Origin: Stygiobacter sp043807765
GTDB lineage: Bacteria > Bacteroidota > Ignavibacteria > Ignavibacteriales > Melioribacteraceae
Direction of reading: 5' to 3'
NCBI GenBank assembly: GCA_043807765.1
Contig: JAZDFQ010000110.1
Span: forward strand, 1 to 64,000
DNA length: 64,000 nt
The first letter of the stretch is position 1, and the number at the start of each line of letters is the position of its first letter. The notes under the pieces are model-generated. The model saw only the letters and a program-made list of their open reading frames with translations. It did not search any database and was not told where the DNA came from. This document shows positions 34,704 through 43,366 of this stretch, piece by piece. Both the position numbers and the translations under genes were made by a program.

Positions 34704-35984
34704 TTGAAAACGAAAAAGACAATTCAAACATTTCAGAAACTACTAATTCTGATTCTCTTGGGAATATTGACTTCCTCTTGTGTTGAATCTTTATCAGACA
34801 CCACAAGTTCAACGTCAGCAACTCCGAGCATTGAGATTACTTATCCATTGACAAATGATACAATTATGGTTGGTAAGAATCCGATCTACTATACAGCTGT
34901 TGATGGCTCAGGCGGCGAAGGTTTATCTCATTTCGAATTATTTATTAATGGAATTTATGTTCAGAAAACAACTGTTAATACCGATGGAACTAACCCGGCA
35001 ATATATATTCAAGTTGATTCCACTATGATTGGCAAAACGATTAAATATTATTTAATCGTTTATAATAAACAAGGAAAGTTAAAAGTCAGCAAAGTTCAAG
35101 AAAACATTTACATAAAAGATAAACCTCCTACTGCTCCATCAAATTTATTTGCCAGTTTTACAAGTGTTTCTACCGTAACTCTCATCTGGGATGATAATTC
35201 AAGTAACGAAAAAGGCTTTGAAATCTGGCGCAAAGACATTGGTTCTACGGGTGTTATTGAGTATAGAAGAATTAAAACTCTAACAGAAAATTCAATCAGC
35301 ACTACAGATATTGGCCTTTCAAGCTTTTCAGCATATTACTACAAGATAAGAGCATTTAACGGTTCCGGTTATTCTGATTTTAGTGATGAAGTTTCTCCTT
35401 CTAATTCTGATGGCGGTCCATGGAAGTTAAAAGCAGAAGGCATTGGTAGTAGTTTAATACATCTGACTTGGACGGACTTTGTACCAAATGAAAGCGGTTT
35501 CATTCTAGAGAAAATGGATGCTGCAACTACAACTTTCAAACAAATGAAAGTACTTAGCGCAAACACTACCTCGTACGATGATTCTGAAAATATTGTTGCA
35601 AACGGTACGTATACCTACCGCATTCGCTACTTTACTTCTAACTATAAAAGTCCTTATTCAAATGTAGCAAGTGCATCTACAGCTTACACGGATATTGCTC
35701 CACCAGTACTTACAGGTTTAGGAAGAGAAGGTGTTACAAGCACACAGTTTACTTGGGAAGTTACAAGTATCGCCACTAATTATGATATTGAGATTGAGTG
35801 GAGTATGGACGGAATTAATTTTGTAAATATCGATACTATTGCAAGCGGTACAACGGCTCCGCCTCCACCATATACACATACTAAAGCAGATGCAAAAGCA
35901 ATTAATAGATATAGAGCCCGTTTGGTTATTTCATCATCAACAAATACTTATTCTGCATATTCAAATGTTATAGGACCTTTTTAA
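34704..35984 (+). CDS. Fn3-repeat lipoprotein
   Basis: This 426-residue protein starts at TTG 34704; an ATG 11 bases upstream is in another frame and stops after four codons. The N-terminus has KLLILILLGILTSSC, a probable lipoprotein signal with Cys as the first mature residue. Then come an Ig-like region (SIEITYPLTNDTIMVGKNPIYY) and three fibronectin-III-like units (TAPSNLFASFTSVSTVTLIW, SSLIHLTWTDFVPNES, TSTQFTWEVTS). No sorting domain is present. It likely sits on the outer membrane and may bind polysaccharide or protein. It lies between the export genes and the PAS hybrid kinase, 16 bases before the latter, so it is probably cotranscribed with it. Confidence 0.75.
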   Translation: MKTKKTIQTFQKLLILILLGILTSSCVESLSDTTSSTSATPSIEITYPLTNDTIMVGKNPIYYTAVDGSGGEGLSHFELFINGIYVQKTTVNTDGTNPAIYIQVDSTMIGKTIKYYLIVYNKQGKLKVSKVQENIYIKDKPPTAPSNLFASFTSVSTVTLIWDDNSSNEKGFEIWRKDIGSTGVIEYRRIKTLTENSISTTDIGLSSFSAYYYKIRAFNGSGYSDFSDEVSPSNSDGGPWKLKAEGIGSSLIHLTWTDFVPNESGFILEKMDAATTTFKQMKVLSANTTSYDDSENIVANGTYTYRIRYFTSNYKSPYSNVASASTAYTDIAPPVLTGLGREGVTSTQFTWEVTSIATNYDIEIEWSMDGINFVNIDTIASGTTAPPPPYTHTKADAKAINRYRARLVISSSTNTYSAYSNVIGPF

Positions 35985-36000
35985 TAGTTGAGAATTATTA

Positions 36001-39000
36001 ATGCCAGAAGATTTTGACAATACCGAAATGCAGTTAGTTGACTACTTGAAGACAATGATTGTTGATAAGTCCGGGCGAATAATTGCGTTAAGTAGTTCTT
36101 TCAGAAGTATTCTTCCGTCAATTCTTCCGCACACAAATTTTTTAGAGCACTTTAATACAACTGAGGCCGATGTTTTATCCCGATTGTTTACTGAATCAAA
36201 GAGAAATGAGGAGACTGTTTCTGAAAATCTTGAAGTTGGAACAAGAGAAGGGATTAAGAGTTTTGACGTAGTGTTTTCTCCGATGAAAAGTGAAAACAAT
36301 GTTTACTACAATATAATTCTTAAAGCACCCCAAGTAAATTCGGCAATTAAGTCGGAGATCAGAAAATTTAAGGTAGCTTCTTCAGATATTGAAAAACTGG
36401 CTGCCGATCCTAAGATTGTGTCGATTGTTGAAAAAATCAAATTGTCTTTCCCTTTTTCATTTATTGAAAAAGCAAAAATCCAAAAAGAGATTAATGAAGT
36501 AGATGATTTGTTTTGGCTCAAAGATGTTGAAGGCAGACTTGTAATTGTTAATGAACGTTACGCTTCTGTACTTGGCTATAAAACAAATCAACTTGAGAAC
36601 AAAAATGAAGTAGCTGTTTTACCTAAGTATCTTTCCGATATTTACGAAACACTTGATGCATATATAAAAGCAACAACCAACGCTATTTTAGTAGAGAATG
36701 TTTCCGGTTCGGGTGTGGGCGGTTTGTTCAGCGGAGTGTCAATTGTTGAGTTCCCTCTTTCGGATCTGGATAATAACGTAGTTGCTATTATCGGGTTCTC
36801 CGTTGTAGAAAAAGAGGAGAAGACTGTTGTTCGAGAAGTCCAGTCAAATATTAATTTAAAACATATCCCTCTTCCAATTTGCATTTTAAATGAAGAAAAT
36901 AAAATTGTAACACATTCTGCTGAGCTGTTAAAATTTCTTTCGCTTGGAGAACAGATTAATTTAGATGGACATGAAGCTTCAAAACTGTTCGAAAGAGACT
37001 TCCTTAAGGTAATTGATAATGTAAGAATTGACAGAAGCATAACCGGTGAGACTGGTTTTTCGTATGTCTTCAAAGAAAGAAATAATCTTGCATGCGATAT
37101 TAAACTCTTACGAATTAATAATAAACTTGAAGAGCTGATTCAAGTTGTATTCTTTCCAAAACAAGAAAAGAATGAGCAACTTGAAGTAAAAGCTGATATG
37201 TATGACGCCTTGATTGAGCATTCTCCGGAAGCAATGTTCGTTTATGACATTGAAAATCTTCGCTTTCTAGAAGTGAATAATCAAGCCTTAAAAATGTATG
37301 GATATAAGCGTGCAGATTTTCTAAATATGGATTTAACAGATCTATATGCGCCGGAAGATATTCAGACATTGATAGAAACATCCGATACAAAAGTTCCTTC
37401 CGGTTCGTTTAGTGGTCCTTGGCGGCACAAAAAAAGTGACGGAACTTCAGTTTATGTTGAATTGAGAAGGACCTCGATAGAATTCAAAGAAAGAAAAGCG
37501 CACTTAAATTTAGTAAGAAATGTTAGCGAGAATATTGAAGTAAAAAAGAAACAGCAACTTCTTGAATCTCTCTATGAAAATACATCCGAAGCAATAATGA
37601 CAACAGATAAGGATGGATTTATTAAAGAAGTAAATGAAGTTGCAATTAAAAAGCTGGGCTATCCGCGGAGAGAATTGGAATCGCGTCCGTTGATTTCTTT
37701 GTTGAGCGACGATGACAGGGCTGAAATTAACAAAAATGTATTTCATTCCGGATTACTGAAGACAATGTCTTCTGATGTTGAAATTAAAAAGCCATCGGGA
37801 ACATTTCAGAAAGTTGCACTTGTTTCAACTCCAATTAAAAGTTTTAACGGCGAGGTTGATTCTTACTGTTTCATTATTAAGCTTCAAGAAGATGTTTCCA
37901 AAGCCAAAGATCTTCAGCATATGCAAGTAGATACGACTGAGAAAATAGATGCCTCATTTCTCTCAAACATGTTTCATGAAATACTAACGCCGATTAATGT
38001 AATTCTTGGATTCACTCAAGAACTTGGCGATAGCATCGAAGTTCCAAATGAAGAACAAAAAGAAGCAATTGATATTATTAAAGAGAATCAAAAACTTTTG
38101 CTTCAGATAATGGATAATGCAGTTGAATACTCAACTTTGGAACAAAAGGTGATTAAGTTCCGTCCGGAAGAAATAATTTTTGTAGACCTTCTTAATGAGT
38201 TAAAAGAACAAACAAAGAAAACAGCAGAAGGGAAAAAAGTTGAACTTTCGTTAGGAAAAATTTCTTCCACTCTTAGTATCGAAACCGACAAGCAGAAATT
38301 TGTTTACCTTTTGAGTTTATTCCTCAAATTTGCAATTCAGATAACGAAAGAGAAGTCGATTATTTTATCAGCTTATATTCACGAAGATAAATTCTGTGCA
38401 GTTGGTGTTAAAGATGGTAAAGAGGGAATATCCCAGTATTTACTGAAAGCACTTAATGATATCTTTTCTGATGATGATAATGTTTCTAGAAGAAATTATG
38501 GTTTTTCCCGATTTTCGATTAAGCTTGCAAAGAAATTGATTGAATTGCTTTCTGTTAGAAGGGAAGTGATGACAAAAGGAAATGAACCGGTTGAATTTGC
38601 GCTTGTCTTTCCACAAAAATTTGAGCTTTCCGAATCTATTAGTGCGGAAATTGACACTGCGGAAGCTAAAGACAACAGAGAATCAAAACTTCAAAAGAAA
38701 ATTGAAATTGTTCCTCCAAAGAAAACTGAAACTCCGGTACGAGAAGTCGAACTAGTGAATGTTAAGCAATTAGATGTGTCCAATTTAAGTTGTCTCTATT
38801 TGGAAGATCAATTGGATTCTCAAATGTTATTCAGAGTGCAAATGAAGGAGCTGAAAACTCTTGAATTTGCAGTCAGTTTTGAATCTGCTGTTCCGCTATT
38901 GAAGACAAAGAAATTTGATTTCATTGTTATGGATATAAATTTACAAGGGGAGTACAACGGTCTGGATGCTCTTAGAATTATTCAGAAGATGCCGGGATAT

Positions 39001-39144
39001 AAGGATTTACCTATCATTGCTTCTACCGCTTATGTTCAGCCGGATGCTCGAGATAGCTTCATTGCAGCCGGCTTCACCGATTTTATTTCAAAACCGCTTC
39101 TTCGCGATAAATTGTTAGAAGTACTTCGACGAATTTTCGCTTAG
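36001..39144 (+). CDS. Cytosolic PAS hybrid histidine kinase with degenerate ATPase and receiver domain
   Basis: The 1047-residue protein has no clear membrane segment. It holds several PAS-like domains (about residues 160-270, 400-500 and 515-630; for example DLFWLKDVEGRLVIVNERYASVLGY and AIMTTDKDGFIKEVNEVAIKKLGY), a dimerisation helix with phospho-acceptor H659 (FHEILTPINVILGF), an ATPase region and a C-terminal receiver with D978 (FIVMDINLQG) and a late Lys (FISKP). The ATPase N-box reads LLSLFLKFAIQIT instead of the usual LLxNAxKFT, and the G2 box reads GFSRFSIKLAKKLI, so ATP binding may be lost or altered. A DGKEGI motif stands in for DxGxGI. It probably controls the adjacent polysaccharide genes. 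Confidence 0.85.
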   Translation: MPEDFDNTEMQLVDYLKTMIVDKSGRIIALSSSFRSILPSILPHTNFLEHFNTTEADVLSRLFTESKRNEETVSENLEVGTREGIKSFDVVFSPMKSENNVYYNIILKAPQVNSAIKSEIRKFKVASSDIEKLAADPKIVSIVEKIKLSFPFSFIEKAKIQKEINEVDDLFWLKDVEGRLVIVNERYASVLGYKTNQLENKNEVAVLPKYLSDIYETLDAYIKATTNAILVENVSGSGVGGLFSGVSIVEFPLSDLDNNVVAIIGFSVVEKEEKTVVREVQSNINLKHIPLPICILNEENKIVTHSAELLKFLSLGEQINLDGHEASKLFERDFLKVIDNVRIDRSITGETGFSYVFKERNNLACDIKLLRINNKLEELIQVVFFPKQEKNEQLEVKADMYDALIEHSPEAMFVYDIENLRFLEVNNQALKMYGYKRADFLNMDLTDLYAPEDIQTLIETSDTKVPSGSFSGPWRHKKSDGTSVYVELRRTSIEFKERKAHLNLVRNVSENIEVKKKQQLLESLYENTSEAIMTTDKDGFIKEVNEVAIKKLGYPRRELESRPLISLLSDDDRAEINKNVFHSGLLKTMSSDVEIKKPSGTFQKVALVSTPIKSFNGEVDSYCFIIKLQEDVSKAKDLQHMQVDTTEKIDASFLSNMFHEILTPINVILGFTQELGDSIEVPNEEQKEAIDIIKENQKLLLQIMDNAVEYSTLEQKVIKFRPEEIIFVDLLNELKEQTKKTAEGKKVELSLGKISSTLSIETDKQKFVYLLSLFLKFAIQITKEKSIILSAYIHEDKFCAVGVKDGKEGISQYLLKALNDIFSDDDNVSRRNYGFSRFSIKLAKKLIELLSVRREVMTKGNEPVEFALVFPQKFELSESISAEIDTAEAKDNRESKLQKKIEIVPPKKTETPVREVELVNVKQLDVSNLSCLYLEDQLDSQMLFRVQMKELKTLEFAVSFESAVPLLKTKKFDFIVMDINLQGEYNGLDALRIIQKMPGYKDLPIIASTAYVQPDARDSFIAAGFTDFISKPLLRDKLLEVLRRIFA

Positions 39145-39326
39145 TCCGATTTTTTAGCAATTCAAGAAGAATCCAACAACTAATATCTGGTTTAAAAGAT
39201 TCAGCGCAACTTTTTAATCAAAAATCCATTTATTAAACTTTTTTCGCTTTTCTGCGATAATACCGATGGTATACACTGGGTTTACCAAGGAAGGAACTAA
39301 TAATCCACTAATTCAAGGAGGATAAA

Positions 39327-39539
39327 ATGGATATCAGTGTATCGAGTCTCATCTATAGGGACCCTCCAGTAACTAAAGTTGATCTTATGAGAGCTCAACA
39401 AATGATTGCACCAGTTAATTACCCCTCGCAAATTGATAAAATTGAATTTTCTGAGAATGCAAAGGCATTAGCTATTAAGATAGCTGACGAGGCAAGTAAA
39501 TCTGAAACGGTAAAAGAAGTTGAAGCAAAGGAAAAATAA
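39327..39539 (+). CDS. Small protein of unknown function with strong ribosome site
   Basis: A 70-residue frame is preceded by a very strong AAGGAGGATAAA ribosome site. The sequence has an N-terminal part (MDISVSSLIYRDPPVTKVD) and a charged helical C-terminus (IEFSENAKALAIKIADEAS, then VKEVEAKEK). The IEFSENAKAL phrase is faintly like the FlgM anti-sigma start of helix region, but this is weak and no family was recognised. It has no signal peptide or membrane segment. A perfect 13-base terminator hairpin follows, so it is a single-gene, probably well-expressed unit. Confidence 0.75.
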   Translation: MDISVSSLIYRDPPVTKVDLMRAQQMIAPVNYPSQIDKIEFSENAKALAIKIADEASKSETVKEVEAKEK

Positions 39540-39600
39540 ACTTCTTTGAATCATTCAGTTTGCTTAATTAAAAAGGATGCAATTTAGCATTCATAAGCTT

Positions 39601-39637
39601 TATTGAGAGGAGAGTATTCTCCTCTCAATATTATTTT
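39601..39637 (+). terminator. Perfect 13-base terminator hairpin
   Basis: TATTGAGAGGAGA (39601-39613) pairs perfectly with TCTCCTCTCAATA (39618-39630) around loop GTAT, then TTATTTT. It ends the small-protein gene. Confidence 0.88.
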
Positions 39638-39803
39638 GTGACCTCTGAAATATTGCAAATATTGTCTTTGCGAACGAAGTGAAGCAAACTCAAAAACAAC
39701 TTTTTGAATTAAAATCGGGATTCCTTTCCCGCAACAAAACTGCGGGACAAGCAGTCATTTCAGTCTTCGCAATGACACTCAAAAATAATTTTTCTGAAGT
39801 CTC
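39638..39803. repeat. Structured interspersed repeat
   Basis: The block opens with GTGACCTCTGAAATATT, like the start of the repeat at 9926 (15 of 17 bases). It contains TTGCGAACGAAGTGAAGCAA, similar to a REP-type unit seen in many genomes, and hairpins CGGGA/TCCCG and CCCGCA/TGCGGG (39728-39733, 39741-39746). Its end, TAATTTTTCTGAAGTCTCAT, is like 123-143 (18 of 21 bases). It may be a short non-autonomous element. Confidence 0.55.
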
Positions 39804-39909
39804 ATTTTATTATTCTCGGATACCAGCATTCTCTTTCTCACTTGTCCATTTCAGAAATAACAAATATTTTTGTTCAGCAATTATATTGCTTACAATGTAC
39901 TATTATAAT

Positions 39910-39983
39910 GCGCCCGTAGCTCAACTGGACAGAGCATCAGACTTCGGATCTGAGGGTTGAGGGTTCGAATCCTTCCGGGCGTA
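39910..39983 (+). tRNA. tRNA-Arg (anticodon TCG)
   Basis: A full cloverleaf can be drawn: acceptor GCGCCCG/CGGGCGT (first pair G-T), D-arm GCTC/GAGC, anticodon stem TCAGA/TCTGA with loop CTTCGGA (anticodon TCG), T-arm GAGGG/CCTTC with loop TTCGAAT, discriminator A. CCA is not encoded. Confidence 0.95.
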
Positions 39984-40133
39984 CAAAACAAAGTAAAATC
40001 TCCCTTGCTAAATCGAATAAAATTTTTGAAATTGCATACAGAAATAAGAAAATAACAAAAAAATCATGCTACATTTTTATTATTCTTCAATAAGGAACTT
40101 CTGCTATCGTAAGTTGATACCTCTCTTACTACG

Positions 40134-40161
40134 CCCGTGTCCGGACCTCTAATCCAGCGGG
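40134..40161 (+). other. GC-rich hairpin in the glmS leader
   Basis: In an AT-rich leader 36 bases before glmS, CCCG (40134-40137) pairs with CGGG (40158-40161) and CCGGA (40141-40145) largely with TCCAG (40153-40157) around CCTCTAA. It is not a recognisable glmS ribozyme. It could be an RNA regulatory element or a decayed tRNA piece. Confidence 0.35.
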
Positions 40162-40196
40162 TTACATTTCTTTTTTAACACATCAAAGGAGTTGCT

Positions 40197-42029
40197 ATGT
40201 GCGGCATAGTTGGTTATATAGGCCAAAAGAACTGTGTGCCTATCTTAATTGAAGGTTTAAAACGTTTAGAGTACAGAGGCTATGATTCAGCCGGATTGGG
40301 CTTAATAAATGCCAATCATTGTAAAGTTATTAAGAATAAAGGCAAAGTTGCCGAACTTGAAAAACTAGTTCACGGAGAAAATCTTCATTCATCTTTGGGA
40401 ATTGGACACACACGCTGGGCTACTCATGGCGAACCAAGTGTAACAAACGCACATCCGCATGTAAATAAAGATAAAACCTTATTTCTAATTCATAATGGAA
40501 TTATTGAAAACTACCTTTCTCTTAAAAAAGGTTTAGAAGAAGAAGGTTACGAGTTTCTAAGTGAAACCGATACAGAGGTTTTAGCTCATCTAATAGATCA
40601 CTATCTAAAATTAAAGAACTCATTATTCCACGCTGTTCGGTATGCGCTGAACGAAGTTGAAGGTACATACGGAATTGCTGTTATCTATAATGGCGAAAAA
40701 GATAAAATAGTTGTAGCAAAGAAAGGCTCACCGCTAGTTATTGGTGTAGGTGAAAATGAGAACTTTGTTGCTTCAGATGTTAATGCTTTGATTGCATATA
40801 CAAAACAAGTTGTTTATTTGGAAGATGGTGAAATTGCCGAAATTACTGCTACTAGTTTCAAAACTAAAACAATTGCCGATGAAGATATTATAAAAGAAAT
40901 CAATCAAGTTGAAGTTGGAATAGATGATATAACCAAAGGCGGTTATCCTCATTATATGCTTAAGGAGATTATGGATCAGCCGAGTTCCATTTTCAACTCT
41001 ATGCGCGGAAGATTGGTTTTTGATGAAGGCGTCTCCAAACTTGGCGGGTTACAAGGATTTGAAGAAAGAATTCTTAACTCAAGAAGGATAATTATTTCTG
41101 CTTGCGGAACGTCATGGCACGCCGGTTTAGTCGGCGAGTATATGCTTGAGCAGTACACCGGCATTCCTTGCGAAGTTGATTATGCTTCCGAGTTCAGATA
41201 TAGAAATCCAATTCTTACTAAAGATGATACTGTAATATTCATTTCGCAAAGCGGAGAAACCGCAGATACTTTGGCAGCTCTTAAAGAAGCAAAGAAAAAA
41301 GGTGCACTCTGCCTCGGTGTTTGTAACGTAGTAGGCAGTTCTATCGCTCGCGAAAGTCACGCCGGTGTTTACATACATGCCGGACCGGAAATTGGTGTGG
41401 CATCAACAAAAGCATTTACCGCACAGTTGGTTGTGCTCTCACTGATAACTTTGTTAATAGCCAGATCAAAATATCTGAGTCTACAGAAGGGACAAGAGAT
41501 AATTAACGATATGCACGATCTAACAAACAAAATTGAATCAATACTAAAACATAATGATGAAATTGAAAGAATTGCCGAGCAGTATGTTGATTCAAAAAAT
41601 TTCTTGTATTTGGGAAGAGGGTTTAACTTTCCGGTTGCATTGGAAGGCGCGCTTAAGCTAAAAGAAATTTCCTATATCCATGCAGAAGGTTATCCGGCTG
41701 CTGAAATGAAACATGGTCCAATCGCTTTAATTGATGATAACATGCCGGTAGTTTTTATTGCTACAAAAGATTATACCTATGATAAAGTTGTAAGCAATAT
41801 TCAAGAAGTAAGAGCAAGAAAGGGGAGAATTCTTGCAATAGTAAGTGAAGATGATGACCAGATTGAAAAGATGGTAGATCATGTAATTAGAGTTCCACAA
41901 ACACATAGTATGTTGATGCCCATTCTTACAGTTATACCACTGCAATTGCTTGCTTATCATATTGCGGTTAAGAAAGGACTTAACGTTGACCAGCCAAGAA
42001 ACTTGGCAAAAAGCGTCACAGTTGAATAA
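40197..42029 (+). CDS. glmS: Glutamine--fructose-6-phosphate aminotransferase
   Basis: This 610-residue enzyme makes glucosamine 6-phosphate from fructose 6-phosphate and glutamine, the first step towards UDP-GlcNAc for cell wall and polysaccharides. After Met removal Cys1 (CGIVGYIGQ) is the glutaminase nucleophile; RLEYRGYDSAG, HTRWATHGEP and HNGIIEN are typical. The two SIS domains show SACGTSWHAG, SQSGETADTL and the C-terminal QPRNLAKSVTVE. AAAGGAG lies just before ATG 40197. It stands 17 bases before the CpgS-like gene, so they may be cotranscribed. It could feed the amino-sugar needs of the polysaccharide locus upstream. Confidence 0.97.
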   Translation: MCGIVGYIGQKNCVPILIEGLKRLEYRGYDSAGLGLINANHCKVIKNKGKVAELEKLVHGENLHSSLGIGHTRWATHGEPSVTNAHPHVNKDKTLFLIHNGIIENYLSLKKGLEEEGYEFLSETDTEVLAHLIDHYLKLKNSLFHAVRYALNEVEGTYGIAVIYNGEKDKIVVAKKGSPLVIGVGENENFVASDVNALIAYTKQVVYLEDGEIAEITATSFKTKTIADEDIIKEINQVEVGIDDITKGGYPHYMLKEIMDQPSSIFNSMRGRLVFDEGVSKLGGLQGFEERILNSRRIIISACGTSWHAGLVGEYMLEQYTGIPCEVDYASEFRYRNPILTKDDTVIFISQSGETADTLAALKEAKKKGALCLGVCNVVGSSIARESHAGVYIHAGPEIGVASTKAFTAQLVVLSLITLLIARSKYLSLQKGQEIINDMHDLTNKIESILKHNDEIERIAEQYVDSKNFLYLGRGFNFPVALEGALKLKEISYIHAEGYPAAEMKHGPIALIDDNMPVVFIATKDYTYDKVVSNIQEVRARKGRILAIVSEDDDQIEKMVDHVIRVPQTHSMLMPILTVIPLQLLAYHIAVKKGLNVDQPRNLAKSVTVE

Positions 42030-42046
42030 ACTAAAAGAGGTGAAAT

Positions 42047-43366
42047 ATGGCACAAAGAAACGTCCTTATTATGGGTGCTGCAGGACGTGATTTCCACAAC
42101 TTCAATGTATTCTTTAGAGATAATAAGGACTACAACGTTGTTGCATTCACAGCTACACAAATTCCAAACATTGAAGGAAGAGTTTATCCTTCCGAACTAG
42201 CGGGGAAATTGTATCCTAATGGGATTAAAATTTACGAAGAAAAAGAACTTGTAGACTTAATACATAAGTTGAATGTTCACGAAGTTGTATTCTCTTATTC
42301 CGATGTTCCTTTTGAATATGTAATGACAAAAGCCTCTATTGTAAATGCGGCGGGAGTTTCTTTTAGACTTTTAGGCGGCGAAGAAACTATGCTAAAAAGT
42401 ACAAAACCAATTATTGCTGTATTAGCCGTTAGAACCGGATGTGGGAAGTCTCAAACATCAAGAAGAATTGTTAAGATTTTAGAACAAGCCGGAAAGAAAG
42501 TTGTGGCTGTTCGTCATCCTATGCCTTATGGCGATTTGGTAAAACAAAAAGTTCAGCGCTTCGCAACTTTGGAAGATCTGAAAACTCATGAATGTACTAT
42601 TGAAGAAATTGAAGAATATGAACCGCATGTAGCTCGTGGCGGTGTTATTTACGCCGGCGTTGATTACGAAGCAATTCTTCGTGAAGCAGAAAAGGAAGCC
42701 GATGTAATCCTTTGGGATGGCGGCAATAACGATATGTCTTTCTATAAACCAAATATTACCGTTACTGTTGTTGATCCACACAGACCCGGACATGAAATGC
42801 GTTACTATCCGGGTAACACAAGTTTAAGAATGGCCGATGTTGTTGTGGTAAACAAAGTTGATTCTGCAACGAAAGAAGGTATTGATGAAGTTCATAATAA
42901 TGTAACGGCAGTTAACCCAACTGCAATAATGATTGATGCAAACTCTCCGCTTACAGTTGATAATCCGGAATTGATAAAAGGTAAACGAGTTCTTGTTGTT
43001 GAAGATGGTCCAACATTGACTCATGGAGAAATGAAATATGGCGCCGGTACTGTTGCAGCTCAAAGACTTGGCGCTAAAGAAATCGTTGATCCGAGACCTT
43101 TTACTGTAGCATCAATTACTGCTACATATCAGAAGTACCCGAACATTGGAATGCTTCTTCCGGCAATGGGTTATGGCGATGATCAGATGAGAGATCTCGA
43201 AGAAACAATCAACAACACGGATTGCGATTCTGTTATTATCGGAACACCAATTGATCTGGGTAGAATTCTAAAAATCAACAAACCTCATACACGCGTAATG
43301 TACGAGTTGGAAGAGATTGGCGATGTAACACTTGAAACTATTCTCAAAGAAAAAGGTCTCTTATGA
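42047..43366 (+). CDS. CpgS-like (cyclic 2,3-diphosphoglycerate synthetase family) P-loop protein
   Basis: This 439-residue protein fits the COG2403 family, named after the archaeal cyclic 2,3-diphosphoglycerate synthetase. It has a Rossmann-like start (NVLIMGAAGRDFHNFN), a P-loop AVRTGCGKSQTSRRI (residues ~125-139), DVILWDGGNND and ADVVVVNKVDSA, which gives it a GTPase/ATPase look. The role in bacteria is not established. It overlaps the carbamate kinase gene by four bases (ATGA), and this family is often found next to carbamate kinase. A role linked to carbamoyl phosphate is therefore more likely here than cyclic diphosphoglycerate synthesis. Start ATG 42047 follows AGAGGTG. Confidence 0.85.
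   Translation: MAQRNVLIMGAAGRDFHNFNVFFRDNKDYNVVAFTATQIPNIEGRVYPSELAGKLYPNGIKIYEEKELVDLIHKLNVHEVVFSYSDVPFEYVMTKASIVNAAGVSFRLLGGEETMLKSTKPIIAVLAVRTGCGKSQTSRRIVKILEQAGKKVVAVRHPMPYGDLVKQKVQRFATLEDLKTHECTIEEIEEYEPHVARGGVIYAGVDYEAILREAEKEADVILWDGGNNDMSFYKPNITVTVVDPHRPGHEMRYYPGNTSLRMADVVVVNKVDSATKEGIDEVHNNVTAVNPTAIMIDANSPLTVDNPELIKGKRVLVVEDGPTLTHGEMKYGAGTVAAQRLGAKEIVDPRPFTVASITATYQKYPNIGMLLPAMGYGDDQMRDLEETINNTDCDSVIIGTPIDLGRILKINKPHTRVMYELEEIGDVTLETILKEKGLL

Larger units (their letters stand above)
39540..39909. other. 370-base gap without protein gene: terminator, repeat, tRNA leader
   Basis: This stretch contains the terminator at 39601-39637, a structured repeat at 39638-39803 and an AT-rich lead-in to the tRNA-Arg. 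A long open frame through it runs into the tRNA (its last residues PVAQLDRASDFGSEG are translated tRNA) and is not a gene. Confidence 0.8.

Noticed and set aside
34693..34707. ATG at 34693 as the start of the Fn3 lipoprotein
   Set aside because: It is in another frame and stops after four codons; TTG 34704 gives the lipoprotein signal.
39679..39960. A 93-residue open frame before and through the tRNA-Arg
   Set aside because: Its end is translated tRNA (PVAQLDRASDFGSEG), its middle is a repeat, and it has no ribosome site.
40132..40165. Possible tRNA or glmS ribozyme fragment in the glmS leader
   Set aside because: No complete cloverleaf (position 33 would be C and the T-arm fails) and no glmS ribozyme core was recognisable, so it is kept only as a hairpin.
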